Assembly (NCBI GenBank): GCA_016287385.1
Contig: JAEEWM010000004.1
Location: 1-64,000, forward strand
Source: Clostridiaceae bacterium
Lineage (GTDB): Bacteria; Bacillota; Clostridia; Oscillospirales; Acutalibacteraceae
DNA: 64,000 nt
Reading direction: 5' to 3'
Part shown: positions 41,556 to 50,906 of the stretch, piece after piece
Layout: every line of letters starts with the position of its first letter
How positions within the stretch are numbered: position 1 is the stretch's first letter
The notes under the pieces: generated by a model
Told to the model about the DNA's origin: nothing
What the model saw: the letters and a program-made list of their open reading frames with translations, nothing else
Database searches by the model: none
Position numbers and translations under genes: made by a program

Positions 41556-42536
41556 ATGGCTAAAATTACGGTTTTGGGTACCGGCGGGTGGGGAATAGCA
41601 CTCGCGATATCCGCACATAAAGCGGGGCACGACGTATATATGTGGTCCGCCTTTCAGAATGAAATTGATTTGCTCTGTAAAAAACGTCAGAACGAAAAAC
41701 TGCTTCCGGGTGTGACAATACCGGAGGAAATAATTTTTTCGGGCGACATTTCGGTGGCGCAAAACTCCGATATTACAATAATCGCCGTTCCGTCGATAGC
41801 GGTTGGCTCTGTGGCGGCGCAACTCAAAGGAGTCGAATCTCACGGTATAGTCGTAAACGTTGCCAAGGGCTTTGACCCGAAAACCGATTTAAGACTTTCG
41901 CAGACTATCTCGGCGGTTTTGCCGGATGACTGTATAGTCGTTCTGTCCGGACCTTCTCACGCCGAGGAGGTTGCGAGATTTATACCCACCACGCTTGTGG
42001 CGGCGTCTAACAGTCTTGTCGGCGCCGAGCTTGTTCAGAATATGCTTTCGACCGAGTTCTTGCGGATATATACTTCGGATGACGTAATAGGCGTTGAACT
42101 CGGCGGCGCGCTTAAAAATATTGTCGCTATCTGCGCCGGCATATGCGACGGTCTCGGCCTCGGCGACAATACAAAAGCCGCGCTCATTACAAGAGGACTT
42201 TCGGAAATGATGCGGCTTGGCGTATGCATGGGAGCAAATGAGCGGACCTTTTACGGTCTTGCCGGCGTCGGCGATTTGATAGTCACCTGTATGTCAAGGC
42301 ACAGCCGCAACAACCGGTTCGGTAACCTTGTCGGCTCGGGTGTCGCCGTAAAGGATGCGCTCAATACGGTGGGCACCGTTGAAGGTTACTTCGCGGCTGA
42401 AATTGTAAAGCGGCTTGCGGATAGGTATAATCTGTCCCTTGCGCTTATGGATGAGTGCTATATGATACTTTATAAGAACCGGGATGTCTCGAATGTCGTC
42501 AGGGATTTAATGTTGCGTCCGAAGCACAAGGAGTGA
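41556..42536 (+). CDS. gpsA: Glycerol-3-phosphate dehydrogenase (NAD(P)+)
   Basis: 326 residues. N-terminal Rossmann GTGGWGIALAISAHKAGHD, AKGFDP, LSGPSHAEEVAR, and the catalytic Lys in LGGALKNIVAICAGICDGLG. Makes glycerol-3-phosphate from dihydroxyacetone phosphate. It forms der-plsY-gpsA, a common Firmicutes arrangement. Confidence 0.97.
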   Translation: MAKITVLGTGGWGIALAISAHKAGHDVYMWSAFQNEIDLLCKKRQNEKLLPGVTIPEEIIFSGDISVAQNSDITIIAVPSIAVGSVAAQLKGVESHGIVVNVAKGFDPKTDLRLSQTISAVLPDDCIVVLSGPSHAEEVARFIPTTLVAASNSLVGAELVQNMLSTEFLRIYTSDDVIGVELGGALKNIVAICAGICDGLGLGDNTKAALITRGLSEMMRLGVCMGANERTFYGLAGVGDLIVTCMSRHSRNNRFGNLVGSGVAVKDALNTVGTVEGYFAAEIVKRLADRYNLSLALMDECYMILYKNRDVSNVVRDLMLRPKHKE

Positions 42537-42556
42537 CGGCAGGAAGATTTTTTTAC

Positions 42557-42585
42557 TTGCAAATATTCTCCGGTAACAGTATAAT
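42557..42585 (+). promoter_or_regulatory. Promoter of the CapD-like gene
   Basis: TTGCAA (42557-42562), 17-base spacer, TATAAT (42580-42585), 26 bases before the TTG start. Confidence 0.85.
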
Positions 42586-42611
42586 AGTCATTGCATGGAG
42601 GTGTACAACCT

Positions 42612-44600
42612 TTGAGAAAAATACGTGATAGTATTAAAAGATTTCTTGACGCTCTGCACATTAAGCATTGGCATTTGGTTACGACTTTTCTTATTCTCTA
42701 TGATATTGTTGCGGTCAACGGCGGTTATTTTCTCGCGCTTTGGTTCAGATTTGACTGCCGCGTAAGCAACATATACGAGCCGTTTCTCAAAAACTATTTG
42801 AAATTTGCTCCTATTTATACTTTGTTTTGTATAGGAACCTTTCTTGCGTTAAAGCTTTATAACAGTATATGGCGTTTTGCAAGTTACCGCGAGCTGGTGC
42901 ACGTCTTCTTTTCGAGTGTTATAACCTCGGTTTTTCACACTCTGTTTATTACGCTGCTGTTCGGAAGAATGCCGATATCATATTATGCGTTCGGCGCGCT
43001 TTTCCAGTTCGCTTTTATTCTCGCGGTAAGGTTTTCCTACCGACTGGTACTGTTGCTTCGCGAAACACGCAAACCGCTGTCGGGAGAAAACAGCAACGTT
43101 ATGATAATCGGCGCCGGCAGCGCGGGCGCTATGATTTTGCGCGATATAAACAGCACCGATAAAATCAGCGGCGAGAAAGTTGTTTGCATTATCGACGATA
43201 ACAGCAACAAATGGGGCAGGTATATTGACGGCGTTCCCATTGTCGGCGGAAGAGAAGCAATTTTTTACAATGTAAAAAAGTATAACGTCGGTAAGATTTA
43301 TATTTCGATACCGAGCGCTTCTCCGCAGGACAGACGCGATATTCTTAGCATTTGCAACGAGACCGGCTGTGATATCAAGAGCCTTCCCGGCGTTTATCAG
43401 ATATTGAACGGTGAGGTTACCGCAAGTAATCTTAAAACCGTCACGATAGAGGATCTTCTCGGCCGCGATCCGATAAACATTCAAAACGAAGACACTTTCA
43501 GTTATATCAAAGATAATACGGTGCTTGTTACCGGCGGCGGCGGTTCGATAGGCAGTGAGCTTTGCCGTCAGGTTGCGGCGCACCACCCGAAAAAACTGAT
43601 AATCCTCGATATATATGAAAACAACGCGTACGATATACAGCAGGAGCTCCTGCATAATTTTCCGGAGCTTGATCTTGATGTGCTAATCGGTTCGGTGCGC
43701 GACAGTCGCAGACTGGATAATGTTTTTTCAAAATATCATCCCGATATCGTTTATCACGCCGCGGCGCATAAGCATGTTCCGCTTATGGAGGACAGCCCGT
43801 GCGAGTCAATTAAAAACAATGTAGTCGGCACATACAAAACCGCCTATGCCGCGGTAAAATACGCCTGTAAGCGGTTTATACTCATAAGCACCGATAAGGC
43901 GGTCAACCCGACCAATATCATGGGCGCGAGCAAGCGGCTCTGCGAAATGGTGATTCAGGCGTTTTCAAGACTGCTTACCGAGGATAAGTCGGAGGCGATT
44001 TATCCGCTTTACGAGCATTACGATGAGTTTTTTGACGAAAACAAAGTGGGACTTAAAGCAACTGTAAAAACCGAGTTTGTCGCCGTTCGTTTCGGCAACG
44101 TCCTCGGAAGTAACGGTTCGGTCGTTCCGAAATTCAAAAAGCAGATAGAAAGCGGCGGACCGGTTACGGTAACGCACCCCGATATCATCCGGTACTTTAT
44201 GACCATTCCCGAGGCGGTAAGTCTTGTGCTTGAAGCCGGCGCGTACGCGAAAGGCGGCGAAATATTCGTACTTGATATGGGCGACCCGGTTAAAATCGTT
44301 GACCTCGCGCGTAATCTTATAAGACTTTCGGGCTACATTCCCGATGTTGATATAAAGATAGAGTATACAGGACTTCGACCGGGTGAAAAGCTCTATGAAG
44401 AGAAACTTATGGATTCAGAGGGACTTGAACGCACCGAGAATAAGCTTATCCACATTTGCAAACCGATGGATTTTGACCCGAAAAAGCTTATTAAAGACGT
44501 TTCCGATTTAATGGACGTTTGTTACAGTGAGGATGAAAAAATACGCGAGTACGTCAAAAAAATCGTGCCCACGTATCATCCGGCAGATAACAGACCGTAA
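42612..44600 (+). CDS. Membrane UDP-sugar 4,6-dehydratase (CapD/WbpM-like)
   Basis: 662 residues from a TTG at 42612, 8 bases after GGAGGTG; the frame from 42591 includes the ribosome site itself. Four N-terminal membrane helices, a CoA-binding-like Rossmann module (MIIGAGSAGAMILRDI), then an extended SDR: TGGGGSIGSELCRQV for NAD, HAAAHKHVPLMEDSP, STDKAVNPTNIMGASKR with Met in the catalytic Tyr place as in this class. Makes 4-keto-6-deoxy sugars from UDP-HexNAc for capsule, glycan or glycoprotein. Stands alone with its own promoter and terminator. Confidence 0.93.
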   Translation: MRKIRDSIKRFLDALHIKHWHLVTTFLILYDIVAVNGGYFLALWFRFDCRVSNIYEPFLKNYLKFAPIYTLFCIGTFLALKLYNSIWRFASYRELVHVFFSSVITSVFHTLFITLLFGRMPISYYAFGALFQFAFILAVRFSYRLVLLLRETRKPLSGENSNVMIIGAGSAGAMILRDINSTDKISGEKVVCIIDDNSNKWGRYIDGVPIVGGREAIFYNVKKYNVGKIYISIPSASPQDRRDILSICNETGCDIKSLPGVYQILNGEVTASNLKTVTIEDLLGRDPINIQNEDTFSYIKDNTVLVTGGGGSIGSELCRQVAAHHPKKLIILDIYENNAYDIQQELLHNFPELDLDVLIGSVRDSRRLDNVFSKYHPDIVYHAAAHKHVPLMEDSPCESIKNNVVGTYKTAYAAVKYACKRFILISTDKAVNPTNIMGASKRLCEMVIQAFSRLLTEDKSEAIYPLYEHYDEFFDENKVGLKATVKTEFVAVRFGNVLGSNGSVVPKFKKQIESGGPVTVTHPDIIRYFMTIPEAVSLVLEAGAYAKGGEIFVLDMGDPVKIVDLARNLIRLSGYIPDVDIKIEYTGLRPGEKLYEEKLMDSEGLERTENKLIHICKPMDFDPKKLIKDVSDLMDVCYSEDEKIREYVKKIVPTYHPADNRP

Positions 44601-44605
44601 ATTTT

Positions 44606-44630
44606 AAGCGCCGCTTTTGCGGCGCTTTTT
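44606..44630 (+). terminator. Terminator of the CapD-like gene
   Basis: AAGCGCCGC pairs with GCGGCGCTT around TTTT, followed by TTTG. It lies between convergent stops and can serve both strands. Confidence 0.85.
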
Positions 44631-44631
44631 G

Positions 44632-45465
44632 TTATCCGTTTATTCGTTCTATAAGATAGGGAAGTACGGGTTCAAATTTAACTCCGTACCAGTGCTCTGC
44701 GTCGCTCACTGTGTTTTGGATGCACTTTAATGTGTAATCCGCGGCAATTACGGCGGAGTCGTATGAACCTTTGCCGGAAAGCAGAGCACCCACAAACGCG
44801 GAAGCGTAAACGTCGCCCGTACCGTGACTGTTCTTTGAAACCTTCGTATGCTTGTAATATTTCTTTTCACCGTTTTCGTAAACCATAACGCCGGTGGTAT
44901 CGCTGCCGAAGCTGACGCCGGTAAGTATTACGGTTTTTGCGCCGTTTCGAGCGAGGGCTTTAAGTATTTCGTCAATATAACTTTCGTCATAGCTTTCTTT
45001 ATACTCAACGCCTGTGAGGAAGCATGCCTCGGTTATGTTGGGCAAAATGATATCCGCGGAATATACGAGCGTTTTCATTTCCTCAACAAACGCCATATCA
45101 AATCCGGTATAGAGCTTGCCGTTATCCGCCATGGCGGGGTCTACTATTTTGATAAGTCCGTCTTTGCCGAGTGTTTTGAACATATCCTTAACGTAATTGA
45201 TTTGTGCGGCGCTGCCGAGATAGCCGGTGTAAATCGCGTCAAACTTAATGTTCTCCTCCTGCCAGTGAGCCGCTATTTTCGGGATTTCAGCAGTAAGGTC
45301 GCAGACGGTGAAATTCTTAAAACCGCCGGTATGTGTTGAAAGCACCGCCGAAGGCAGTATCACTGTTTCAAGACCCGCCGCCGAAAGTATCGGCAGAGCG
45401 ACAGTCAGCGAGCATTGGCCGAAGCAGGAAATATCCTGTACCGTTAAAACTCTTTTGTAACTCAT
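44632..45465 (-). CDS. pdxY: Pyridoxamine/pyridoxal kinase
   Basis: 277 residues from the ATG at 45465, with GGAG before; the frame from 45507 has no ribosome site. Ribokinase fold: VQDISCFGQCSLTVALPILS at the start, DAIYTGYLGSAAQI, DPAMADNGKLY for phosphate, and KNSHGTGDVYASAFVGALLSG with the catalytic Asp near the anion hole. Phosphorylates B6 vitamers to feed PLP salvage. Divergent from a PLP-binding MocR regulator, which is the usual PdxR-type pairing. Confidence 0.9.
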   Translation of the reverse strand: MSYKRVLTVQDISCFGQCSLTVALPILSAAGLETVILPSAVLSTHTGGFKNFTVCDLTAEIPKIAAHWQEENIKFDAIYTGYLGSAAQINYVKDMFKTLGKDGLIKIVDPAMADNGKLYTGFDMAFVEEMKTLVYSADIILPNITEACFLTGVEYKESYDESYIDEILKALARNGAKTVILTGVSFGSDTTGVMVYENGEKKYYKHTKVSKNSHGTGDVYASAFVGALLSGKGSYDSAVIAADYTLKCIQNTVSDAEHWYGVKFEPVLPYLIERING

Positions 45466-45487
45466 AGTATCAACTCCAAAAAAAATC

Positions 45488-45516
45488 TTGCAATTTTTAT
45501 AACGCAATTATATAAT
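45488..45516 (+). promoter_or_regulatory. Promoter of the MocR-type regulator
   Basis: TTGCAA (45488-45493), 17-base spacer, TATAAT (45511-45516). The same AT-rich 100 bases must hold the divergent pdxY promoter; a likely minus-strand TATAAT overlaps at the same place, so the regulator could control both. Confidence 0.75.
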
Positions 45517-45565
45517 GTTTTGGTAATATTAAAATATTCAAAACAGGAGTTTTTTATAAGACCAG

Positions 45566-46639
45566 ATGAAATATTTAATTGATAAGCAGGCGAGTAAACC
45601 GGTTTACTTGCAGATTTACGAGCAGATAAGAAGCGATATTACCGAGCGTGTCCTGAAATACGGGGATAAGCTGCCGTCAAAACGGCTAATCGGAGAGGAA
45701 CTCGGCGTCAGCGTTATTTCGGTTGAGCATGCGTATTCGCTTCTCATCGATGAGGGCTATATTATACCGCGTGAGCGCAGCGGCTATTTTGTATGTTACA
45801 GTGAATCGGGCGGTTTTTTACATCCGATATCAGATATGCCCGTGCACCGAAAGCCGGCGGGTGCGGCGCTTGAAAACGATTTTCCTTTCTCGGTATACAC
45901 GAAGACAATGCGCAGGGTAATAAGCGAATACGGCGACGAGATAATGCAAAAATGCCAAAACAGCGGACATGCCGAATTTAAGAAAGCGATAAGCGATTAT
46001 CTCGCCAGAAGCAGGGGAATAAAGGTAAGCGAAAGCCGTATAGTTGTCGGTTCCGGCGCCGAGTATTTGTACGGTATCATTATTCAGATGCTCGGACGTG
46101 ACCGCATATACGCAACGGAAAAACCGTCCTATGAAAAAATCGAGGCGGTATACAAGGCAAACGGCGTGAAATACGAGCTTTTGGAACTTGGGGTTGACGG
46201 TATAAACAGCATAGCGCTCAGCGCTACCGGCGCCTCGGTACTTCACATAACGCCTTACAGAAGTTATCCGAGCGGCATTACGGCGAGTGCTTCGAAAAGA
46301 CACGAATACCTACGCTGGGCGGCGGGGGATAGATTTATAATTGAGGAGGACTTCGAGTCGGAATTCAGCGTCCTCTCAAAGCCGGAGGAAACTTTGTTCT
46401 CAATGAGCAGAAACGATAACGTAATATATCTTAACACCTTTTCGAAAACAATTTCGCCGGCGGTGAGGACGGGATATATGATTCTGCCGGAAAAGCTGGT
46501 AAGCGTATTTGAAAAGCGGGTGGGTTTTTATTCGTGCAGTGTGCCGGTTTTTGAGCAGCTCGTGCTGGCAAACTTTATTATGAGCGGCGATTTTGAACGT
46601 CACATAAACCGTGTGCGGCGAAAAAAGAGGAGAGGTTAG
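45566..46639 (+). CDS. MocR/PdxR-type GntR regulator with shortened aminotransferase domain
   Basis: 357 residues where the family is usually 450-500. N-terminal GntR winged helix (KPVYLQIYEQIRSDITERVL, GDKLPSKRLIGEELGVS), linker, then a fold-type I aminotransferase-like domain with PLP Lys in LNTFSKTISPAVRTGYMIL. The protein stops soon after GDFERHINRVRRKK, where relatives continue for about 100 residues of the small domain. The stop lies inside the terminator hairpin of the convergent mtaB gene, so the 3' end seems to have been deleted. The ribosome site (CAGGAG) is 17 bases from the ATG. Probably PdxR-like, B6 responsive; activity uncertain. Confidence 0.8.
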   Translation: MKYLIDKQASKPVYLQIYEQIRSDITERVLKYGDKLPSKRLIGEELGVSVISVEHAYSLLIDEGYIIPRERSGYFVCYSESGGFLHPISDMPVHRKPAGAALENDFPFSVYTKTMRRVISEYGDEIMQKCQNSGHAEFKKAISDYLARSRGIKVSESRIVVGSGAEYLYGIIIQMLGRDRIYATEKPSYEKIEAVYKANGVKYELLELGVDGINSIALSATGASVLHITPYRSYPSGITASASKRHEYLRWAAGDRFIIEEDFESEFSVLSKPEETLFSMSRNDNVIYLNTFSKTISPAVRTGYMILPEKLVSVFEKRVGFYSCSVPVFEQLVLANFIMSGDFERHINRVRRKKRRG

Positions 46640-46649
46640 CCCTCTCCTC
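46621..46649 (-). terminator. Terminator of mtaB
   Basis: GAGGAGAGG (46627-46635) pairs with CCTCTCCTC (46641-46649), followed on the minus strand by TTTTTT. The hairpin includes the MocR stop codon and touches the mtaB stop. Confidence 0.85.
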
Positions 46650-47925
46650 ATACTATTTCACCGATGACGTAATCGTCAAACGCCCCGGTAATTCTTACAT
46701 TGAAGATTTGACCTTTAAGGTCGCTCGGGGCTTTAACACATACTCTTGTATAGTTTGGCGTATAGCCCTCGTTTACGCCGTTTTTTTCTGTCTCGAACAA
46801 AACCGGGAATACGCCGCCGACCTGACTGTTTAAGAAATCTTTTTCACTTTGCTTTGCCGCAAGCGCCATAGCGCCGGCACGCCTGCGCTTCACCGCGTTA
46901 GTTACCTGATTCGGCAGACCGTCGGCTACGGTTCCCGCTCTCCTCGAATAAGCGAAAATGTGTGCGCGGGCAAAGCGTATTTTCTTTACGAAATCAACGC
47001 TTTCCGCGAACTCCTCATCGGTTTCGCCGGCAAATCCGACCATTATATCGGTCGTAATGGAGGCATTGTCGAAAACACTTCTTATCCTGCGTACCAAATC
47101 ATAGTAAAAAGCCGTGTCATAGCGGCGGTTCATTCGCTTCAGCGTTTCATCACAACCCGACTGAAGCGACAGGTGGAACTGCGGACAGAATTTTTCCTGT
47201 TTTGCAAGCCGGAGCAACGTTTCATCGGTAATACAGTCCGGTTCAAGCGAGCCGAGCCTTACACGTTTTACGCCGCTTACCGAACAAACTGCGTCAACCG
47301 CGTCGCATAGGCTCAAACCGGTGCCGAGCCCGTAAGACGAGAGATTTATACCGACAAGAACTATTTCAATATAGCCGTTATTCGCGAGTGCTTCCGCTTC
47401 GCTTTTTATGCTTTCGAGCGAACGGGACCTTACAAAGCCGCGCGCTTTCGGTATAATGCAGTATGAACAATATCTGTTGCAACCGTCTTCAATTTTCATA
47501 AAAGCCCGGGTGCGCTCTGAAAAGCCGGTTATTGTAAGACCTGTGTACCCGTCGCCGGTTTTGTGCTCGTCTACTTTGAATATTTTGCTGTCGTTATAGC
47601 AGTTTACGGCGTTTATAACAGCACAAGCGTCACGGTTGCCGATTATAATATCCGCTTCTTTAAGATCCCGCGCTTTTTCCGGAAACGCCTGTACCATACA
47701 TCCGGTGAGCACAATGACCGCGCCGGGGCTGTCTTTCCTTGCACGGTTCAGCAACTGTCGCGTTTTTCTGTCGCTTTCGGCGGTAACGGTGCAGGAATTT
47801 ATAATTACCGCGTCCGCGTCCGATGATTCATCGGCGGTATGACCGAGTTTAATTATCGCTTCCTTCATCGCCTGTGTCTCGTACTGATTCACTTTGCATC
47901 CGAGCGTTCTGAAATGAAAATTCAA
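46648..47925 (-). CDS. mtaB: tRNA t6A37 methylthiotransferase
   Basis: 425 residues. N-terminal UPF0004 domain (FRTLGCKVNQYETQAM), radical SAM cluster CNRYCSYCIIPKARGFVRSR, and a C-terminal TRAM-like domain (ETEKNGVNEGYTPNYTRVCV). The GCKVNQYE start marks MtaB rather than MiaB. Adds a methylthio group to t6A at position 37 of tRNAs. Two Fe4S4 clusters; cytoplasmic. Confidence 0.95.
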   Translation of the reverse strand: MNFHFRTLGCKVNQYETQAMKEAIIKLGHTADESSDADAVIINSCTVTAESDRKTRQLLNRARKDSPGAVIVLTGCMVQAFPEKARDLKEADIIIGNRDACAVINAVNCYNDSKIFKVDEHKTGDGYTGLTITGFSERTRAFMKIEDGCNRYCSYCIIPKARGFVRSRSLESIKSEAEALANNGYIEIVLVGINLSSYGLGTGLSLCDAVDAVCSVSGVKRVRLGSLEPDCITDETLLRLAKQEKFCPQFHLSLQSGCDETLKRMNRRYDTAFYYDLVRRIRSVFDNASITTDIMVGFAGETDEEFAESVDFVKKIRFARAHIFAYSRRAGTVADGLPNQVTNAVKRRRAGAMALAAKQSEKDFLNSQVGGVFPVLFETEKNGVNEGYTPNYTRVCVKAPSDLKGQIFNVRITGAFDDYVIGEIV

Positions 47926-47995
47926 ATAATCACCTCAACTTATGCCTGTTGAGAAACATTATAAACAAATCCGCGCATTTTTTCAATATTTATAA

Positions 47996-48024
47996 TTGTA
48001 ATTACTTCAAAAGTATGCTATAAT
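47996..48024 (+). promoter_or_regulatory. Promoter of the alpha/beta hydrolase
   Basis: TTGTAA (47996-48001), 17-base spacer ending TGC, TATAAT (48019-48024). Confidence 0.8.
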
Positions 48025-48050
48025 CATAAAAAATACCGGTAGGTGAAATA

Positions 48051-48989
48051 ATGACTGCTTTATTTATTATTCTTGCGGCTTTGGTTCTTTTGTTTTCAGC
48101 ACTGATCGCCGCGTTTTTCTTTTACACATTTGTTCGCAGAAACAAAGAATCGCGCCTTATTTTCAAGCCGGGCGATGAGGAGTATTTCGGCAAATACTAT
48201 AAGCCGATAGCCGACGGCGCAAATTACATTATGTCACAAAAATACGAAGAGCATTATATCAAAAGTTATGACGGATTGACTCTTTACGGCAGATATCTTA
48301 AAAACGGTGACAGCAAAAAGACGGTAATGCTGTTTCACGGATACCGCTCGTGCGGTGAAAAAGACTTTTCCGGCAGCTTTAAGTTTTTGGTAGATAACGG
48401 TTTCAACATCCTTCTTGTCGATCAGAGGTCCCACGAGGCAAGCGAAGGAAAGCTTATTACATTCGGCGTAAAAGAGAGCCGCGACGTTATTACGTGGCTT
48501 GAATATCTGCTTAAAACGTATGGCGACGATAAGGAAGTATTTATTGAGGGACTTTCGATGGGCGCGGCTACCGTGCTGTTTTCCGCACGTTTTGATATGC
48601 CGGAAAACGTAAAGGGTATAATCGCCGACTGCGGGTTTGATTCGCCCGAAAAAATTATCCGTAAAGTTTCAAAACAAAATTTCGGCATAAACGGCTTTTT
48701 GATTATGCCGGTGCTCGACGTTTTTTGCAGACTTTTCGGTAAATTCAGCGTTTACGAAGTATCCTCCGAAACGGCTCTTAAAAACTTCAAAAAGCCGGTT
48801 CTCTTCATTCACGGCACGGGGGACTCCTTTGTGCCGTATGAAATGAGTGAGGCGGGCTTTAAGGCGGCTAACGAACCGAAGTTTATATGCCTTGTTGACG
48901 GCGCTATGCACGGTATGAGTTATCTGGTCGATACTCCGAAAGTGCAGAAAGCGTTTACCGATTTTATCGAATTTTGCGAAAAGCGGTAA
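48051..48989 (+). CDS. Membrane-anchored alpha/beta hydrolase
   Basis: 312 residues. One N-terminal membrane helix (about 3-26), then an alpha/beta hydrolase domain: FHGYRSCGEKDFSG oxyanion loop, nucleophile Ser in IEGLSMGAATVLF (GxSxG), Asp near FIHGTGDSFVP, His in DGAMHGMSY. A YqkD/BAAT-like esterase family member. Substrate unknown; likely at the membrane face. Confidence 0.88.
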   Translation: MTALFIILAALVLLFSALIAAFFFYTFVRRNKESRLIFKPGDEEYFGKYYKPIADGANYIMSQKYEEHYIKSYDGLTLYGRYLKNGDSKKTVMLFHGYRSCGEKDFSGSFKFLVDNGFNILLVDQRSHEASEGKLITFGVKESRDVITWLEYLLKTYGDDKEVFIEGLSMGAATVLFSARFDMPENVKGIIADCGFDSPEKIIRKVSKQNFGINGFLIMPVLDVFCRLFGKFSVYEVSSETALKNFKKPVLFIHGTGDSFVPYEMSEAGFKAANEPKFICLVDGAMHGMSYLVDTPKVQKAFTDFIEFCEKR

Positions 48990-48996
48990 TATTTTC

Positions 48997-49025
48997 TTGT
49001 AATTGATGCGCTTTTATGGTAAAAT
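48997..49025 (+). promoter_or_regulatory. Promoter of the E2-like gene
   Basis: TTGTAA, 17-base spacer, TAAAAT between the hydrolase stop and the E2-like start. Confidence 0.65.
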
Positions 49026-49051
49026 ACTTAAAAATTTTTAATAAAGGTGTG

Positions 49052-49897
49052 TTTATGAGAGCAGACGGAAGGAAACTGAAAAACATCGATCCGATGTATA
49101 AGGTCGCGGCATACGTAATGAATAAGCGTTACGACGCCATGAACATGGTTACCATCGATATACCCTTAGAGCATATCAGCGAGTATTTGAAGGAAAAACG
49201 CAGGCAAGGCGTAAACATAAGTCATATAGCGGTAATTTTGGCGGCGTACGTCCGCGTGGCGGCGGAGTTTCCGGAGCTGAACCGCTTTTTCGTAAACAGA
49301 AAGGCGTATGCGAGAAAGGAGCTTTCCGTTTCAATGGTCGTGCTCAAAGCCGGTTCGGCGGATAACGGCACGATGTCCAAAATGTACTTTGATAAGAAAA
49401 ACACCATTTTCGAAGTCAATGATGTAATCAACAAGTACGTTGACGAAAACCGCAACGCGCCGGATAACAACGGTACGGAAAAGCTTATCAAGGTTTTGCT
49501 CAGCGTACCCGGTGTTTTGCCGATAGGCGTATCGCTTTTCAAGTTTATGGATAAGCACGGCTTACTGCCGAAAAAAATAATTGATATGTCGCCGTTCCAC
49601 GCGAGTCTTCTTATTTCAAACCTCGCGTCGATACGAACAAATCATATTTTTCACCACGTATATGAGTTCGGCACTACGAGTCTGGGTATTACAATGGGTA
49701 ACGCCCGCGAAATTGCCAAACGTAAAGGAGACCGGATAATCTTTGAAAGATGTATGCCGCTCGGCGTGGTTATGGATGAACGTATCGCCTCGGGCAGTTA
49801 TTTCGCCATGGCTTTCAGAAAAATGCGTATGTATTTGCGTAATCCCGAGTTGCTTGAGGTTCCGGCGGAAATTGTAAACGATGACCCCGGCCTTTGA
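49052..49897 (+). CDS. E2-like (2-oxoacid dehydrogenase/CAT fold) protein without catalytic residues
   Basis: 281 residues from the ATG at 49052, behind AAAGGTG; the frame from 49016 has no ribosome site. The fold is that of the E2 acyltransferase/chloramphenicol acetyltransferase core: ISHIAVILAAYVRVAAEFPELNR, SVSMVVLKAGSADN, NLASIRTNHIFHHVYEFGTT. The active HRxxDG motif is replaced by MDERIASGSYFA, so the His and Asp are missing. There is no lipoyl or E1-binding domain. Thus probably not an acyltransferase; role unknown. It precedes fba, perhaps by chance. Confidence 0.72.
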   Translation, partial: FMRADGRKLKNIDPMYKVAAYVMNKRYDAMNMVTIDIPLEHISEYLKEKRRQGVNISHIAVILAAYVRVAAEFPELNRFFVNRKAYARKELSVSMVVLKAGSADNGTMSKMYFDKKNTIFEVNDVINKYVDENRNAPDNNGTEKLIKVLLSVPGVLPIGVSLFKFMDKHGLLPKKIIDMSPFHASLLISNLASIRTNHIFHHVYEFGTTSLGITMGNAREIAKRKGDRIIFERCMPLGVVMDERIASGSYFAMAFRKMRMYLRNPELLEVPAEIVNDDPGL

Positions 49898-49950
49898 TTT
49901 TGCAAATTTTTATCAATTCATTTGATAATAGAATATGCGGAGGTATAAAA

Positions 49951-50814
49951 ATGTTAGTATCAGCAAAAGAAATGCTTAACAAAGCAAAAGCGGGCAAGTA
50001 TGCCGTAGGTCAGTTCAATATCAATAATCTTGAATGGACCAAGGCGATTCTTCTTACCGCGCAGGAGCAGAATTCACCGGTTATTCTCGGTGTTTCGGAG
50101 GGCGCGGGTAAGTATATGTGCGGCTTTAAGACAGTGGCGGATATGGTTAAAGCAATGATCGACGAGCTCGGCATTACCGTTCCCGTCGCGCTTCATCTTG
50201 ACCACGGCTCTTATGAAGGCGCAAAGAAGTGTATTGAAGCCGGCTTTTCTTCTATAATGTTTGACGGCTCTCATTATCCGATTGAGGAAAATATTGCCAA
50301 AACCCGGGAGCTTGTCGGTGTATGTGAAGAACTCGGTCTGTCTATTGAGGCGGAAGTCGGCGCGATAGGCGGCGAGGAAGACGGTGTAATCGGCGGCGGC
50401 GAAGTAGCCGATCCGGGCGAGTGCAAAATGATCGCTGATTTAGGCGTTACAATGCTTGCCGCGGGTATCGGAAACATCCACGGAAAATATCCGGCGAACT
50501 GGGCGGGTCTCAGATTTGATACGCTCGACGCGATACAGCAGCTTACCGGCACCATGCCGCTCGTTCTTCACGGCGGCACCGGCATTCCCGCCGATATGAT
50601 CAAAAAGGCAATTTCGCTCGGCGTTTCAAAAATCAACGTAAATACCGAATGTCAGCTTGCATTTGCCGCGGCTACAAGAGAATACATAGAAGCCGGAAAA
50701 GACCTTGAGGGCAAGGGCTTTGACCCGCGTAAACTTTTAGCGCCCGGCGTTGAGGCGATAAAGGCGACCGTTAAAGAAAAAATGGAGCTTTTCGGCTCGG
50801 TCAACAAGGCGTAA
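49951..50814 (+). CDS. fba: Class II fructose-bisphosphate aldolase
   Basis: 287 residues, ATG 49951 with CGGAGG before. Zinc TIM-barrel aldolase: LHLDHGSYEGAKKCIEAG with the metal His, MFDGSHYPIEEN, AEVGAIGGEEDG, VLHGGTGIPADMIKKA and SKINVNTECQLAF. Splits fructose 1,6-bisphosphate into glyceraldehyde phosphate and dihydroxyacetone phosphate. Followed by a strong terminator. Confidence 0.97.
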   Translation: MLVSAKEMLNKAKAGKYAVGQFNINNLEWTKAILLTAQEQNSPVILGVSEGAGKYMCGFKTVADMVKAMIDELGITVPVALHLDHGSYEGAKKCIEAGFSSIMFDGSHYPIEENIAKTRELVGVCEELGLSIEAEVGAIGGEEDGVIGGGEVADPGECKMIADLGVTMLAAGIGNIHGKYPANWAGLRFDTLDAIQQLTGTMPLVLHGGTGIPADMIKKAISLGVSKINVNTECQLAFAAATREYIEAGKDLEGKGFDPRKLLAPGVEAIKATVKEKMELFGSVNKA

Positions 50815-50825
50815 AAACGTTTTTT

Positions 50826-50858
50826 CAAGAGCGGAAACCCCGCTCTTGATTTTTTTTT
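50826..50858 (+). terminator. Terminator of fba
   Basis: CAAGAGCGG pairs with CCGCTCTTG around AAACC, followed by a T-run of nine. Confidence 0.93.
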
Positions 50859-50906
50859 CGAAATGTAATACAATATACAATACAGATTTCCTCTAAGGAG
50901 TAGTGT

